From contig DUBE01000011.1 in assembly GCA_012960475.1 (NCBI GenBank), positions 1 through 32,724 on the forward strand: DNA of 32,724 nt, given 5' to 3'. This document shows, piece by piece, positions 8,104 through 15,746 of the stretch (its first letter is position 1; the number at the start of each line of letters is the position of its first letter). Below the pieces are notes generated by a model that saw nothing but the letters and a program-made list of their open reading frames with translations, had not been told where the DNA came from and did no database searches. The position numbers and the translations under genes were made by a program. The DNA is from Planctomycetota bacterium. GTDB taxonomy: Bacteria > Planctomycetota > UBA1135 > GCA-002686595.

Positions 8104-8810
8104 GGGTAAATCACTCCTTGGCGAACCAGATCGGACTCGTGGGCTGGATTGGGAATCCGTATCACCTGTTGCACAAAAATGCCCGGGGTGATCACTGCCT
8201 CGGGATCCAGCTCTCCGGCCTCGACAATCTCCGCTACTTGCACAATCGTTGTCCCCCCCGCCATGGCCATCAATGGGCTGAAGTTGCGGGCGGTCTTGTT
8301 ATAGAGCAGGTTGCCGTAGCGGTCCGCGCATCTGGCCTTGAGCAGGGCGTAGTCTGCCCGCAGACCGCGTTCAAGCACATACTCCTGGTTGCCGAAGCTA
8401 CGCAACTCCTTGCCCTCTTGAAGGGGCGTACCCACCGAGGCGGGGGTGTAGAAAGCGGGAATGCCTGCGCCACCGGCGCGAATGCGCTCTGCCAGGGTTC
8501 CCTGTGGAACCAGTTCCAACTCAACCTTACCAGCACGGTAGAGGTCTGGGAACACTGTTGAGTTCTGCGAGCGCGGATAGGAGCAGATCATCTTGCGCAC
8601 GCGTCCAGCCTTGATCAGAGCTGCCAGGCCCACTTCGCCACTGCCCGTGTTGTTGTTGATTACGGTCAGGTTGCTTGCGCCCTGGTCGATCAAAGAGTGG
8701 ATCAACTCGATGGGACTGCCTGCTTCACCGAAGCCGCCGATCATGACGGTGGCGCCGTCATGGATACCTTGTACGGCTTGAGCCACACTCGGTACGGTTT
8801 TGTCAATCAT
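8100..8810 (-). CDS. 3-oxoadipate-like CoA-transferase subunit A
   Basis: This 236-residue family I CoA-transferase alpha subunit includes the conserved MIGGFGEAGSPIELI loop (CoA binding), NNNTGSGEVGLAALIKAGRV, the block KVELELVPQGTLAERIRA and the C-terminal ITPGIFVQQV. These blocks match my recollection of Pseudomonas PcaI (3-oxoadipate CoA-transferase) more closely than acetoacetate transferases. PcaIJ converts 3-oxoadipate and succinyl-CoA to 3-oxoadipyl-CoA and succinate. It lies 26 bp downstream of the aminomutase gene and overlaps subunit B by 4 bp, so the four genes form one operon. The specificity call is provisional. Confidence 0.9.
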   Translation of the reverse strand: MIDKTVPSVAQAVQGIHDGATVMIGGFGEAGSPIELIHSLIDQGASNLTVINNNTGSGEVGLAALIKAGRVRKMICSYPRSQNSTVFPDLYRAGKVELELVPQGTLAERIRAGGAGIPAFYTPASVGTPLQEGKELRSFGNQEYVLERGLRADYALLKARCADRYGNLLYNKTARNFSPLMAMAGGTTIVQVAEIVEAGELDPEAVITPGIFVQQVIRIPNPAHESDLVRQGVIYP

Positions 8811-8836
8811 TGGATCCCTTGGGGATGCTAGTGAGT

Positions 8837-10273
8837 TTAGGTGGACTTGGCGGAGACTGCTTTTGGGGTATCCACGCGGCCATAGCTGAAGAGACCGGCT
8901 TCGTCCATGATGACCCGGTCTTCGTAGCCATCGAACCAGATTGCTTCGGGGTTGCGGCCGACGATGCAGAGTCTGCCGCGCTCGTGAGCATCGGCGGCGC
9001 TGCGTAGGATCTTGAAGATCACAACACCGTTCTCTGTGCCCGGCACACCCGGTATGGGTTCGTTGGTTACGGCCACTACCTCAGTCTTGCCCTTGTAGTG
9101 CGTGATTGACAGGCGCGCGTGAGCTTCGACTCCCGAGAGGCCTTTTTGGGATTCGTTCAAGATCGCCCAGGCCTTTTCGATAGGGATATTGAAGGCCTTG
9201 TGGGCGACGATGTCCCGTCCGCAGAAGAAGTAGTGGTTCTCGCCACCCATTTGTTTGATGGCACGCTGCATGATGCGCAGGGCTTCGGAATCGTCGTTGA
9301 TACCCTTGATCAGCGGGGATTGGTTCTCCACCCGGACCCAGCCTCTTGAAACCAAACCCACCATGGCGCGTTTCGTTGCCGGTTGCCATTGCAGGGTTCC
9401 AGAGGGATCCTGGATGAAGTTGCCGTTCGTATCCTTGGTCAGGAACTCGTCGGGATGATTGAAGTGAATCATCATGCGTAGACTCACATCAGGATAGGTC
9501 CTGTGGAAGTTGTCGAGCATGGAGAGGAACGTCTCGTCGAAGCGATCAGGGAAAAAGGCGAGTTCCTTGGTGCCAATGCGAATCGCCTCAACCCCTGCCT
9601 CAGCCAGAGCGGCCATCCAGGCTGCAATCTTGGCATTGGAAAGGACCATGGGATCGCCGCCGGACATCAGTACTTCCCGGAGTTTCTCGCGCCCGGTTTC
9701 AGGGTGGCGGCCATTATTGTCCGCCACCATCTTGTTGTGGGCGTGAATGTAGGCGCTGATCTCATTGATCTGGGCCATGCCCTTCTTGGCCACCGTGCCG
9801 TCCAGGCGTTCGACCTCCTTGCGGCTGATCAGTTCTTCGCGGTAACAAAAGCGGCAGTGGGCGGAACAAGTGGAGACCACATACATCAAGCCCATCTCGT
9901 ACTTGTGCAGAAGGCCTTCCACGGGGCTGTAGTCCATCTGGTGGCCCGGATCATCGCTGCCCTGCAGGTTGGCGGTCTCCTCAGGTTTGGCTTTCACCAG
10001 TTGCCTGAGGGGTTCACTGTTCTTGGCCAATTCAAAGTAGTGGCGGGTCATCTTGACCGGCATGCGGTGCTCCACATCCCGTTCGGTGCCCTCTAGCTTG
10101 GCGAGGGCGGCAAGTTCTGCGGGGCTGTAGAAACCCTGGATATCCTCCGCCACCCTGTTCTCCAGGAACGGTTTGAGGCCATTGAGGCTCTCGCGCTCAT
10201 AGCGCGGGCTCTCAACGGTGTCGAGAAAGTCCTGTTCGCGCTGGGATGGGGTGTACTTTTTGCTGTTGGTCAT
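8837..10273 (-). CDS. Lysine-2,3-aminomutase-family radical SAM enzyme with altered substrate pocket
   Basis: This 478-residue protein is of the KamA family, which moves the alpha-amino group to C3 using a 4Fe-4S cluster, SAM and PLP. Seen: the cluster motif C136-x3-C140-x2-C143; R145 in the place of the alpha-carboxylate-binding Arg; LMSGGDP; IRIG; FNHPDEF; NQSPLIKGIND; and a probable PLP Lys at K396 in HYKGKTEV. An ungapped alignment from memory to Clostridium KamA, anchored at NQS and at F-x2-P, puts R353 at the position of Asp293. The second epsilon-amino ligand, Asp330, falls on I390/T391. Lysine specificity is therefore unlikely. There is also an insertion of about 20 residues after FNHPDEF. 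It is about 60 residues longer than Clostridium KamA, so not EpmB (about 340). The ATG at 10273 was chosen over 10312 because the extra 13 residues look non-coding. First gene of the four-gene operon. Confidence 0.88.
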   Translation of the reverse strand: MTNSKKYTPSQREQDFLDTVESPRYERESLNGLKPFLENRVAEDIQGFYSPAELAALAKLEGTERDVEHRMPVKMTRHYFELAKNSEPLRQLVKAKPEETANLQGSDDPGHQMDYSPVEGLLHKYEMGLMYVVSTCSAHCRFCYREELISRKEVERLDGTVAKKGMAQINEISAYIHAHNKMVADNNGRHPETGREKLREVLMSGGDPMVLSNAKIAAWMAALAEAGVEAIRIGTKELAFFPDRFDETFLSMLDNFHRTYPDVSLRMMIHFNHPDEFLTKDTNGNFIQDPSGTLQWQPATKRAMVGLVSRGWVRVENQSPLIKGINDDSEALRIMQRAIKQMGGENHYFFCGRDIVAHKAFNIPIEKAWAILNESQKGLSGVEAHARLSITHYKGKTEVVAVTNEPIPGVPGTENGVVIFKILRSAADAHERGRLCIVGRNPEAIWFDGYEDRVIMDEAGLFSYGRVDTPKAVSAKST

Positions 10274-10326
10274 GGGGAATGGGTCGCCTGTTCTGGGGGC
10301 CGGACCAATCAAGGTGCCGAGAGGCG

Positions 10327-10342
10327 CTGGATTCGAATTCAG
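10327..10342. promoter_or_regulatory. Near-perfect palindrome upstream of the aminomutase operon
   Basis: CTGGATTCGAATTCAG is a 16-bp palindrome with one G-T mismatch pair and the perfect core ATTCGAAT. It lies 54-69 bp upstream of the aminomutase start and just downstream of the proposed promoter, where a repressor site would be expected. No regulator gene adjoins it, so this is a position-based guess. Confidence 0.35.
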
Positions 10343-10363
10343 CGGACTCGGGGAATTGGGGGC

Positions 10364-10392
10364 ATTGTATCGGGGGTGGTCTGAATATCCAA
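10364..10392 (-). promoter_or_regulatory. Candidate sigma70-type promoter of the aminomutase operon
   Basis: Read on the - strand, TTGGAT (10392-10387) is followed after 17 bp by TACAAT (10369-10364), matching the -35 box at 3 of 6 and the -10 box at 5 of 6 positions. It lies about 90 bp upstream of the aminomutase start, in the 210-bp intergenic space before the first gene of the operon. Such matches can arise by chance. Confidence 0.4.
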
Positions 10393-10483
10393 TGCCGGGT
10401 TGCTCACGGGGCGATACAGGGGCGCTGGGCGGTTCAACAGGGACTCGTGGCTGCGCGGGGCCCGTCGACTATTGCGTCCATCA

Positions 10484-11179
10484 CTAGAATGAGAACTCAA
10501 GCCTCAAGAAAGGCCCGTTGAGGGTCAGATCGAGGTCCGACGGGGTTATAGGCATGCTACGTGGTTCTCGCAGGTAGTTCCAGGCTTGCAGGCCCGCTGA
10601 GATCGTCATGGTCTCGTTGACGGTCCAACTGGTACCGAGCTGTGTTTCCCAAGTACTCGTCTCGTCATCCCCGCTTCCCTGGAATCCTCGCAGCCTGTAG
10701 AACAGGAGCAGGGGCCAGTTCAGTTGGTATGAGGCATTGCCGCCCACATAGAGTCCAAACTCCTGGAACTCAGCTGACTCTGATAGCGCTCCGAGAGATG
10801 CCCTGGCATCGAGGGAAGAGTGTCCGAAGCCCAGTTCCCCTTCAAGATTGAATCTGTTAAAGGGCTTGACCACATAGAATCCGATTGCGACGAAGTTGTA
10901 GTCGAATTTGAGGTCTACATCTCCGGGGCCGAGGAGGGCGACCTCCCCGAGCAGTACAGTCTGGCCACCCGCAAGGGTCTCGACTACCTCCCCGCCGCTA
11001 CCATCGACTTCGATTCGCAGGCCGTAATGCAACGCCTGTTGATCAGTTTCCGTAAGGGGGTGGGAGATTTGAATCGCCCCCTGAAAGGAATTGTCCTCCC
11101 CGCTGATCTGTGTGCTGGTGGGGGGCAGGGGGGTGCAGGCGGCAAGTGCAAGGAGGGCAAGGAGGCTGAAGGTCTGCAT
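10484..11179 (-). CDS. Predicted outer-membrane beta-barrel lipoprotein
   Basis: This 231-residue protein begins with a lipoprotein signal peptide: a hydrophobic stretch, then LAAC with the lipidation Cys at position 15. The rest consists of alternating polar and hydrophobic strands (for example FVAIGFYVVKPFNRFNLEGE and FGLYVGGNASYQLNWPLLLF) and ends in an aromatic residue (LRLEFSF), as barrel proteins do. No known family was recognised. It is the last of three envelope genes in a row on this strand, 18 bp after the stop of the upstream gene, so probably cotranscribed with it. Confidence 0.65.
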   Translation of the reverse strand: MQTFSLLALLALAACTPLPPTSTQISGEDNSFQGAIQISHPLTETDQQALHYGLRIEVDGSGGEVVETLAGGQTVLLGEVALLGPGDVDLKFDYNFVAIGFYVVKPFNRFNLEGELGFGHSSLDARASLGALSESAEFQEFGLYVGGNASYQLNWPLLLFYRLRGFQGSGDDETSTWETQLGTSWTVNETMTISAGLQAWNYLREPRSMPITPSDLDLTLNGPFLRLEFSF

Positions 11180-11197
11180 GCCCAGAGGGTAGTCAAT

Positions 11198-13018
11198 TCA
11201 CTGGAATGTGACCGCCAGGGCCTGGGAGAAGCCCGAGGGGCTGCCAGAATTGCGGTGCCAGTATTGGAAGTTCCATGTTTGTCCGGGCGGTACGCAGATA
11301 TTGCCTACGAGAGGATTGGGCAGGGCACCACCGCCGGCACCGGTGTTGGCGTTCAGGATGTCTGTGCTCAAGGTCCCCCCTCCGTTGATCAAGGCCGCAT
11401 CCTGTCGATAGCGCCCGATTGCCGAGCCCAACAGGCACAGATCTCCCAATGCACCTGGAGGATCCGTGACGCTCCCATTGCCAGTACCAACCAAGAGATA
11501 GCCGAACTGGTTTGGCGGGCCATTGCTCAGCGTGACCAAAATAGAGGGTTGACTGCAGTCCAGGCTGCTGATGCCGATGGTGGCCGAGTTGTCTGGGTTT
11601 GCGTCACAGTAGATCACCCCCAGATCAATCGGCCCCAGGCTTCCATCGGGGCCCACGTTCTGCGCCAGGATGTTTCCTGTGTCTACGGCCTGATCGCTCC
11701 ACGCCAGCAGGATCTGGCCGTTGGTTCCCTTGTCCACATCGAGCCGTGACTTGACGGCGGGAGTGGAGGCCACGTCAAAAGCAGCGATGTCAACGGCTCC
11801 CGTGGAATCCAGATGGGCACCGTGGAGCGTATCCGTGCCGAAGCTCGGGATCTCGCTCCAGAACACAAAGGCCCCCGTTCCGCTGACTTCGGTCTTGGCC
11901 TGACGGATCTCCATGCCCCCTACGGCTATCAAAGAAACTCCGTGGTTGCCCCACTGGCGTACTCCTCCCGCATCGAATCTCTGACCGCTGAGGCCATGTT
12001 GGGACTGGCCTGAATTCTGCTCTGTCCAGAACATGTAGGTCGTTCCGCTGATTGCGTCATAGGCCAGATTGGGATCAGTACGGACCTGACCGGCATTCGT
12101 CGAGCCGCTGACACCGTTGTGAGGGAAGGCTTCGGTTCCTGCCGGAAGTATGTGTTGGGCGTAGACCTGCAAGGGACTGACCCCATACCAGGCAAAGAGC
12201 GCGCCTCCATTGCCGTCGGGTGTGAATGGCGGGTAGTTGCCTATCTGCAGGGAGCCCGAGTCAAAGATGCCGAGGGGAGAGTTTCCCCAAAGTGAGCTGC
12301 CCATGCCGTCGAACTTCATTGCGACCAAGTGCTTGGGGGAAAAAAACTGCGAGCCCGTCTGGTGCACCATGGAGAGGATGACCGTCGTGCCATGGTCATG
12401 CAGATCTGCCACAGAGTAAGAACCGGCGGGGGGCGTAAGACTGAGGCCCGCGCCCCACTGGGGTATTCCTGCGCCATCGAGTTTTTGCAGCTTGACCGAT
12501 GTGTTCTCAAGCCAGGCGACCACCGCCGCGCCGTCGCTGGTACCAGCGATCTTGGGCGCTGCCACAAATGCACTGGTGGCGGTCAAGCTGACTCCCCCTG
12601 CACCCCAGATCAAGATGCCACCGGGGGAGACCTTTGCTGCACTGATCTGAGTGCCGCTGCCGCTGTCATCACGACAGGTCACAAGAGCATTGCCCGCTGC
12701 GTCCACATCGAGGCCATAGTCCTGGGTTGATGAGAATCCGCGGTCGAGAACCAGGACACCGTCGTGGGGCCACAGTTCCTGGCCGTTGGCGTCGAGCTTC
12801 TGCAAGCGTAGGTCAAAGCCATTGGCGATGCTGTCGAACCAGCTGATATAGCAGCCGCCGTCAATGGTGGGTGCAATTTTGGGCTGCACTTGATCTCCGC
12901 TGGCATCCGCTACCGCCAGATTCGAGCCGGGGTTGCTGGACCATTGTGGTGCGGATTCCAGGGACTCGGTTCCGAGCAGCGCAAACGAGGCAATCAGGAG
13001 CAAGTGGCGGGGACGCAT
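11198..13018 (-). CDS. Secreted propeller-like repeat protein with Planctomycete-type C-terminal domain
   Basis: This 606-residue protein has an N-terminal signal peptide (about residues 1-23). A degenerate unit close to LQKLD-x-x-G-x-x-x-W-x-x-x-G-x-x-L recurs at least five times in the first 380 residues (LDANGQELW, VSPGGILIW, LDGAGIPQW, FDGMGSSLW, FDAGGVRQW), as in beta-propeller proteins. The last 130 or so residues form a separate domain starting near IYCDANPDNSATIG, passing GDLCLLGSAIGRY and ending WNFQYWHRN...ALAVTFQ. I associate this domain with secreted proteins of Planctomycetota. The protein is probably extracellular or surface bound. It sits 52 bp after the large lipoprotein gene. 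Function is unknown. Confidence 0.75.
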   Translation of the reverse strand: MRPRHLLLIASFALLGTESLESAPQWSSNPGSNLAVADASGDQVQPKIAPTIDGGCYISWFDSIANGFDLRLQKLDANGQELWPHDGVLVLDRGFSSTQDYGLDVDAAGNALVTCRDDSGSGTQISAAKVSPGGILIWGAGGVSLTATSAFVAAPKIAGTSDGAAVVAWLENTSVKLQKLDGAGIPQWGAGLSLTPPAGSYSVADLHDHGTTVILSMVHQTGSQFFSPKHLVAMKFDGMGSSLWGNSPLGIFDSGSLQIGNYPPFTPDGNGGALFAWYGVSPLQVYAQHILPAGTEAFPHNGVSGSTNAGQVRTDPNLAYDAISGTTYMFWTEQNSGQSQHGLSGQRFDAGGVRQWGNHGVSLIAVGGMEIRQAKTEVSGTGAFVFWSEIPSFGTDTLHGAHLDSTGAVDIAAFDVASTPAVKSRLDVDKGTNGQILLAWSDQAVDTGNILAQNVGPDGSLGPIDLGVIYCDANPDNSATIGISSLDCSQPSILVTLSNGPPNQFGYLLVGTGNGSVTDPPGALGDLCLLGSAIGRYRQDAALINGGGTLSTDILNANTGAGGGALPNPLVGNICVPPGQTWNFQYWHRNSGSPSGFSQALAVTFQ

Positions 13019-13070
13019 CCCCTGATTGTACCCCGTGCCTGGAATCGTGGGGTGACCAGCAGCTTTACCC

Positions 13071-15587
13071 TCAGTTCATTGGCGCCATCTGACTGATTGC
13101 CAGCAGGGGAGCCCAGTGAGCGATATCGGTCGTTCCCTTGGCCTCCAATCTTGCGCGCAGATCACCGCCACCGAGCATTATCGATGACTTCAGCGTGAAC
13201 AGGTCGTCCTCGCTGGCCAGGGTGGCCCAGGCCATCATTGGCAGAGGATTGGTGGAGTCGTGGTAGCCGCTGAATGCGTCACTTGGAATGCCGAAGCAGA
13301 ATTCTCCTTCTCCTGGGTTCCAGGGACCCACTCCCACGTGAAAGGCGGGCTTGCCTTCGCTGTCACTCCAGAAAGGCGGCGTCACGGTGCAGGTGGCAGA
13401 TGCGATGATTGAGTTCTGAGCCTTCTGCCAGCGTTCTTCGTCCACGCCCGCGAAGACCGAGGTGGATAAGGACCGCAGCAGGGTTGTGGCGAAAGACTCC
13501 TCAAAGGTCTGGCGCGTGCGGTAGTTCTGTCCGAAGACGATGCCGATGGCGGAGGACATGATGTTGCCCGAGCAGGTGCTTTGGCCCGCGTCGATCAAGT
13601 CAACTGTTTGCCCAAACCAGGGCCTCAGAATGTCGCGCCGCTCCTGATCGGCAAGAGCATAGTTGCAGATTGCCGCGTCCATGCCCCAGCATTCGCTTCG
13701 CCGCATGTCAAAACCCTGACCCGGATACTGTTGCACATACTGCATGCGGTTGATCATCTGGGTGCTCTGGATTTCATAGCTCGAGGTCACCGGATAGGGG
13801 TGATAGGAGAGTCGTTCGTTCTCCGTCGCAGACCAAAGCAGGTCCTTGGCCATTGCGTCGTTGCCCAACCAGGTCAGGGTCTTGAGGTTGCGCGTGTAGC
13901 GGATCAGGTGCTGGTGGTCGATGTGCATCCAGCCCGACAACTCATCCTCGTAGGGGGGTTGCTTGTCCTGGGCCACAACCCAGTCGGTCTGGTGGGTGGG
14001 CGCATCGTTGAACCCAAAGACATCCGAACCGGAATTTGGCCGCTCATAGAACCAGCAGCGCACATAGGGGCCTTCGGGGCCTTGTACAAGCAGGTCCTCC
14101 AAGGAGGTCGGGCGGCCCGCAAGGTCATAGAGCGCTTGGGGTTGGCGGTCCGCATAGCCGCGGGCCTGCAATTGAGCCGTGGAGTAGGCCTCTCTGGATC
14201 CTGTCCAGGCCAGCAGCACTCCGTCGAGAGGCCAGATCTCGTCTCCCCCGGCCATGCCCCCGTAGCCCACGCCCCAGGGGTGGGCCCAGCCCATGCCTTC
14301 GGCCTCAAAGGGGTAGTTTCCGGAGTTACCGGTTTCCACCAGATGCAACAACTCGCTCCAACGGGCTGCCTGCTGGTCGCGCAGGTTGGACATGGAGAGG
14401 TGGTCAAGTTCAGGAAGGCGGCTGTTTTGTGCGAGATAGCGTGCGGTCTGCTGATTCCACCAGGACCAGCCCTGGTTGCCATTGGGCACGCTGGCGGGTT
14501 TGGAGAAACCGCGGTTGTGGTTGTGCAGCATGGCCAGGGCATCACTTTCGGCCGAGCTGGGATAGACCACCAGGCGTCGCAGCATGCGACCTTGTTTGGG
14601 GAAGTAGTGCAGCTTGCCATCCGCGCGGCTACCGATCAATCTGTGCCAGCGCCAGCCTCCCGCGTCCACCGAGGTGCCGTGTTGGGGATTCTCGATCAGG
14701 GCGGCTACTTCCCAGCCGGGAGGGGTGCGCAGCTTGAGATCCTTGAAGTGCAGCGCTTGCAGTGCATCGTCTCGCTCGTCGACGCTGTCCAACCCATCAA
14801 GCCCATTGTGAACATGCAGGTCCAAGCTGATGAAGTTCTTGCCTCGCCAGGCGCTGGCGTAGCTGTGGACTCCAAACATGTGGGGCAAGGTCGCCTCGGA
14901 TCCACCCTGGGGATCGTGGGGCAGCAGTACGCTGTGGGAAGCCACTGTGCGCACAATCTGGCCGTCTCGCACAACGCGGGTCGCTTCCCGTAGTTCTTCT
15001 TCGTTCTCGCCGGGTTGTATGTTCCAGCCCGCGAGCAGATCAGCGGAATAGCTGTTGCCGAATACATCTCGGGCCACCAGTTTGAAGGCGCCGGGTGAAT
15101 TCAAGAGGTTGGCCGCCCCCTGGCCGATGATCAGGTCCTTCTTGCTATGGGGGTTGATCCCCAGTTCCAGGTCAAAGGGCTCTCCGGGCTCGAGTCCTTC
15201 GGGGCGTCGTACATGAGCCAAGACCTCGATCACATCCGCGCCGTCTTCCCAGCGCGGATAGCGGGAGACGATTTCCACCTGGGTCGGTGTTGCGTTGCCT
15301 TGGTCGTCTCGAATGGATAGGGGAACGCTCAAGCCGTTGTCGGTCAGAGTGCCTCTGGGCACGGGCAGGGTTGCTTGCACCAGTTGACTGTCTGCCTCGG
15401 TCGAGTGAACGCGGATCACAGCCACCACGTCTCCGTCTGAGACGGTCCCATCGCTGCCCTGTCCCAGATCGTCCCCGCCACCCCAGGCGTTTCCGTTGTT
15501 GCCAGCGGTCTGACCGGAGTCACCGCCCGAACAAGCCACCAATGCGAATAGAATGAGCGCCACAGGCGCCATAGGCAATCGAATCAT
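13071..15587 (-). CDS. Large lipoprotein, possibly a polysaccharide-active enzyme
   Basis: This 838-residue protein starts at an ATG (15587) preceded by a good Shine-Dalgarno (GAGGGG, 15594-15599, 6-nt spacing), which decides against the longer start at 15632. The signal peptide ends in LVAC with the lipidation Cys at 19, followed by a Gly/Asp-rich tether (about residues 20-50). The next 110 residues (VQATLPVPRGTL, LSIRDDQGNATPTQVEIVSR) look like a beta domain of the RIFT-barrel kind. The central and C-terminal parts are Trp- and His-rich and helical, with HIDHQHLIRYTRN and GMDAAICNYAL, reminiscent of alpha/alpha-toroid domains in lyases such as the rhamnogalacturonan-lyase-like PcRGLX group. 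That comparison is weak and I cannot name catalytic residues. First of three consecutive envelope genes. Confidence 0.7.
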   Translation of the reverse strand: MIRLPMAPVALILFALVACSGGDSGQTAGNNGNAWGGGDDLGQGSDGTVSDGDVVAVIRVHSTEADSQLVQATLPVPRGTLTDNGLSVPLSIRDDQGNATPTQVEIVSRYPRWEDGADVIEVLAHVRRPEGLEPGEPFDLELGINPHSKKDLIIGQGAANLLNSPGAFKLVARDVFGNSYSADLLAGWNIQPGENEEELREATRVVRDGQIVRTVASHSVLLPHDPQGGSEATLPHMFGVHSYASAWRGKNFISLDLHVHNGLDGLDSVDERDDALQALHFKDLKLRTPPGWEVAALIENPQHGTSVDAGGWRWHRLIGSRADGKLHYFPKQGRMLRRLVVYPSSAESDALAMLHNHNRGFSKPASVPNGNQGWSWWNQQTARYLAQNSRLPELDHLSMSNLRDQQAARWSELLHLVETGNSGNYPFEAEGMGWAHPWGVGYGGMAGGDEIWPLDGVLLAWTGSREAYSTAQLQARGYADRQPQALYDLAGRPTSLEDLLVQGPEGPYVRCWFYERPNSGSDVFGFNDAPTHQTDWVVAQDKQPPYEDELSGWMHIDHQHLIRYTRNLKTLTWLGNDAMAKDLLWSATENERLSYHPYPVTSSYEIQSTQMINRMQYVQQYPGQGFDMRRSECWGMDAAICNYALADQERRDILRPWFGQTVDLIDAGQSTCSGNIMSSAIGIVFGQNYRTRQTFEESFATTLLRSLSTSVFAGVDEERWQKAQNSIIASATCTVTPPFWSDSEGKPAFHVGVGPWNPGEGEFCFGIPSDAFSGYHDSTNPLPMMAWATLASEDDLFTLKSSIMLGGGDLRARLEAKGTTDIAHWAPLLAISQMAPMN

Positions 15588-15746
15588 GTTTTTCCCCTCG
15601 CGCGTTGGGATCCCACTGATCCAGGTGCGCACCCCTCTTTTCGGAGTGCAGATTGTGAGGTCTTGAGCATGGAAAAGTCCATCCCCATATGGGATCCAGT
15701 GACCAGATCCAGACCTTAGCCTGAAGCTGGCCCTGGGGATGCGCTT
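15588..15746. other. Intergenic region between boxB and the large lipoprotein gene
   Basis: These 159 bases lie downstream of the boxB stop and upstream of the next same-strand gene. They contain the Shine-Dalgarno of the lipoprotein gene and some GATCC-rich short repeats. I see no clear terminator or promoter. Confidence 0.3.

Noticed and set aside
7444..8810. PcaIJ serving a protocatechuate pathway
   Set aside because: No other pca gene is in the window, and the two subunits are locked between the aminomutase and aminotransferase genes. The box pathway works with CoA esters throughout and does not need this enzyme.
8837..10273. EpmB (EF-P beta-lysylation aminomutase)
   Set aside because: EpmB is about 340 residues and is usually near efp or epmA. 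This protein is 478 residues, sits in a catabolic operon and has a different pocket.
13581..14993. Open frame of 470 codons on the + strand
   Set aside because: It lies antisense within the large lipoprotein gene, which has a Shine-Dalgarno, signal peptide and sensible protein sequence. The antisense product has no recognisable motif.
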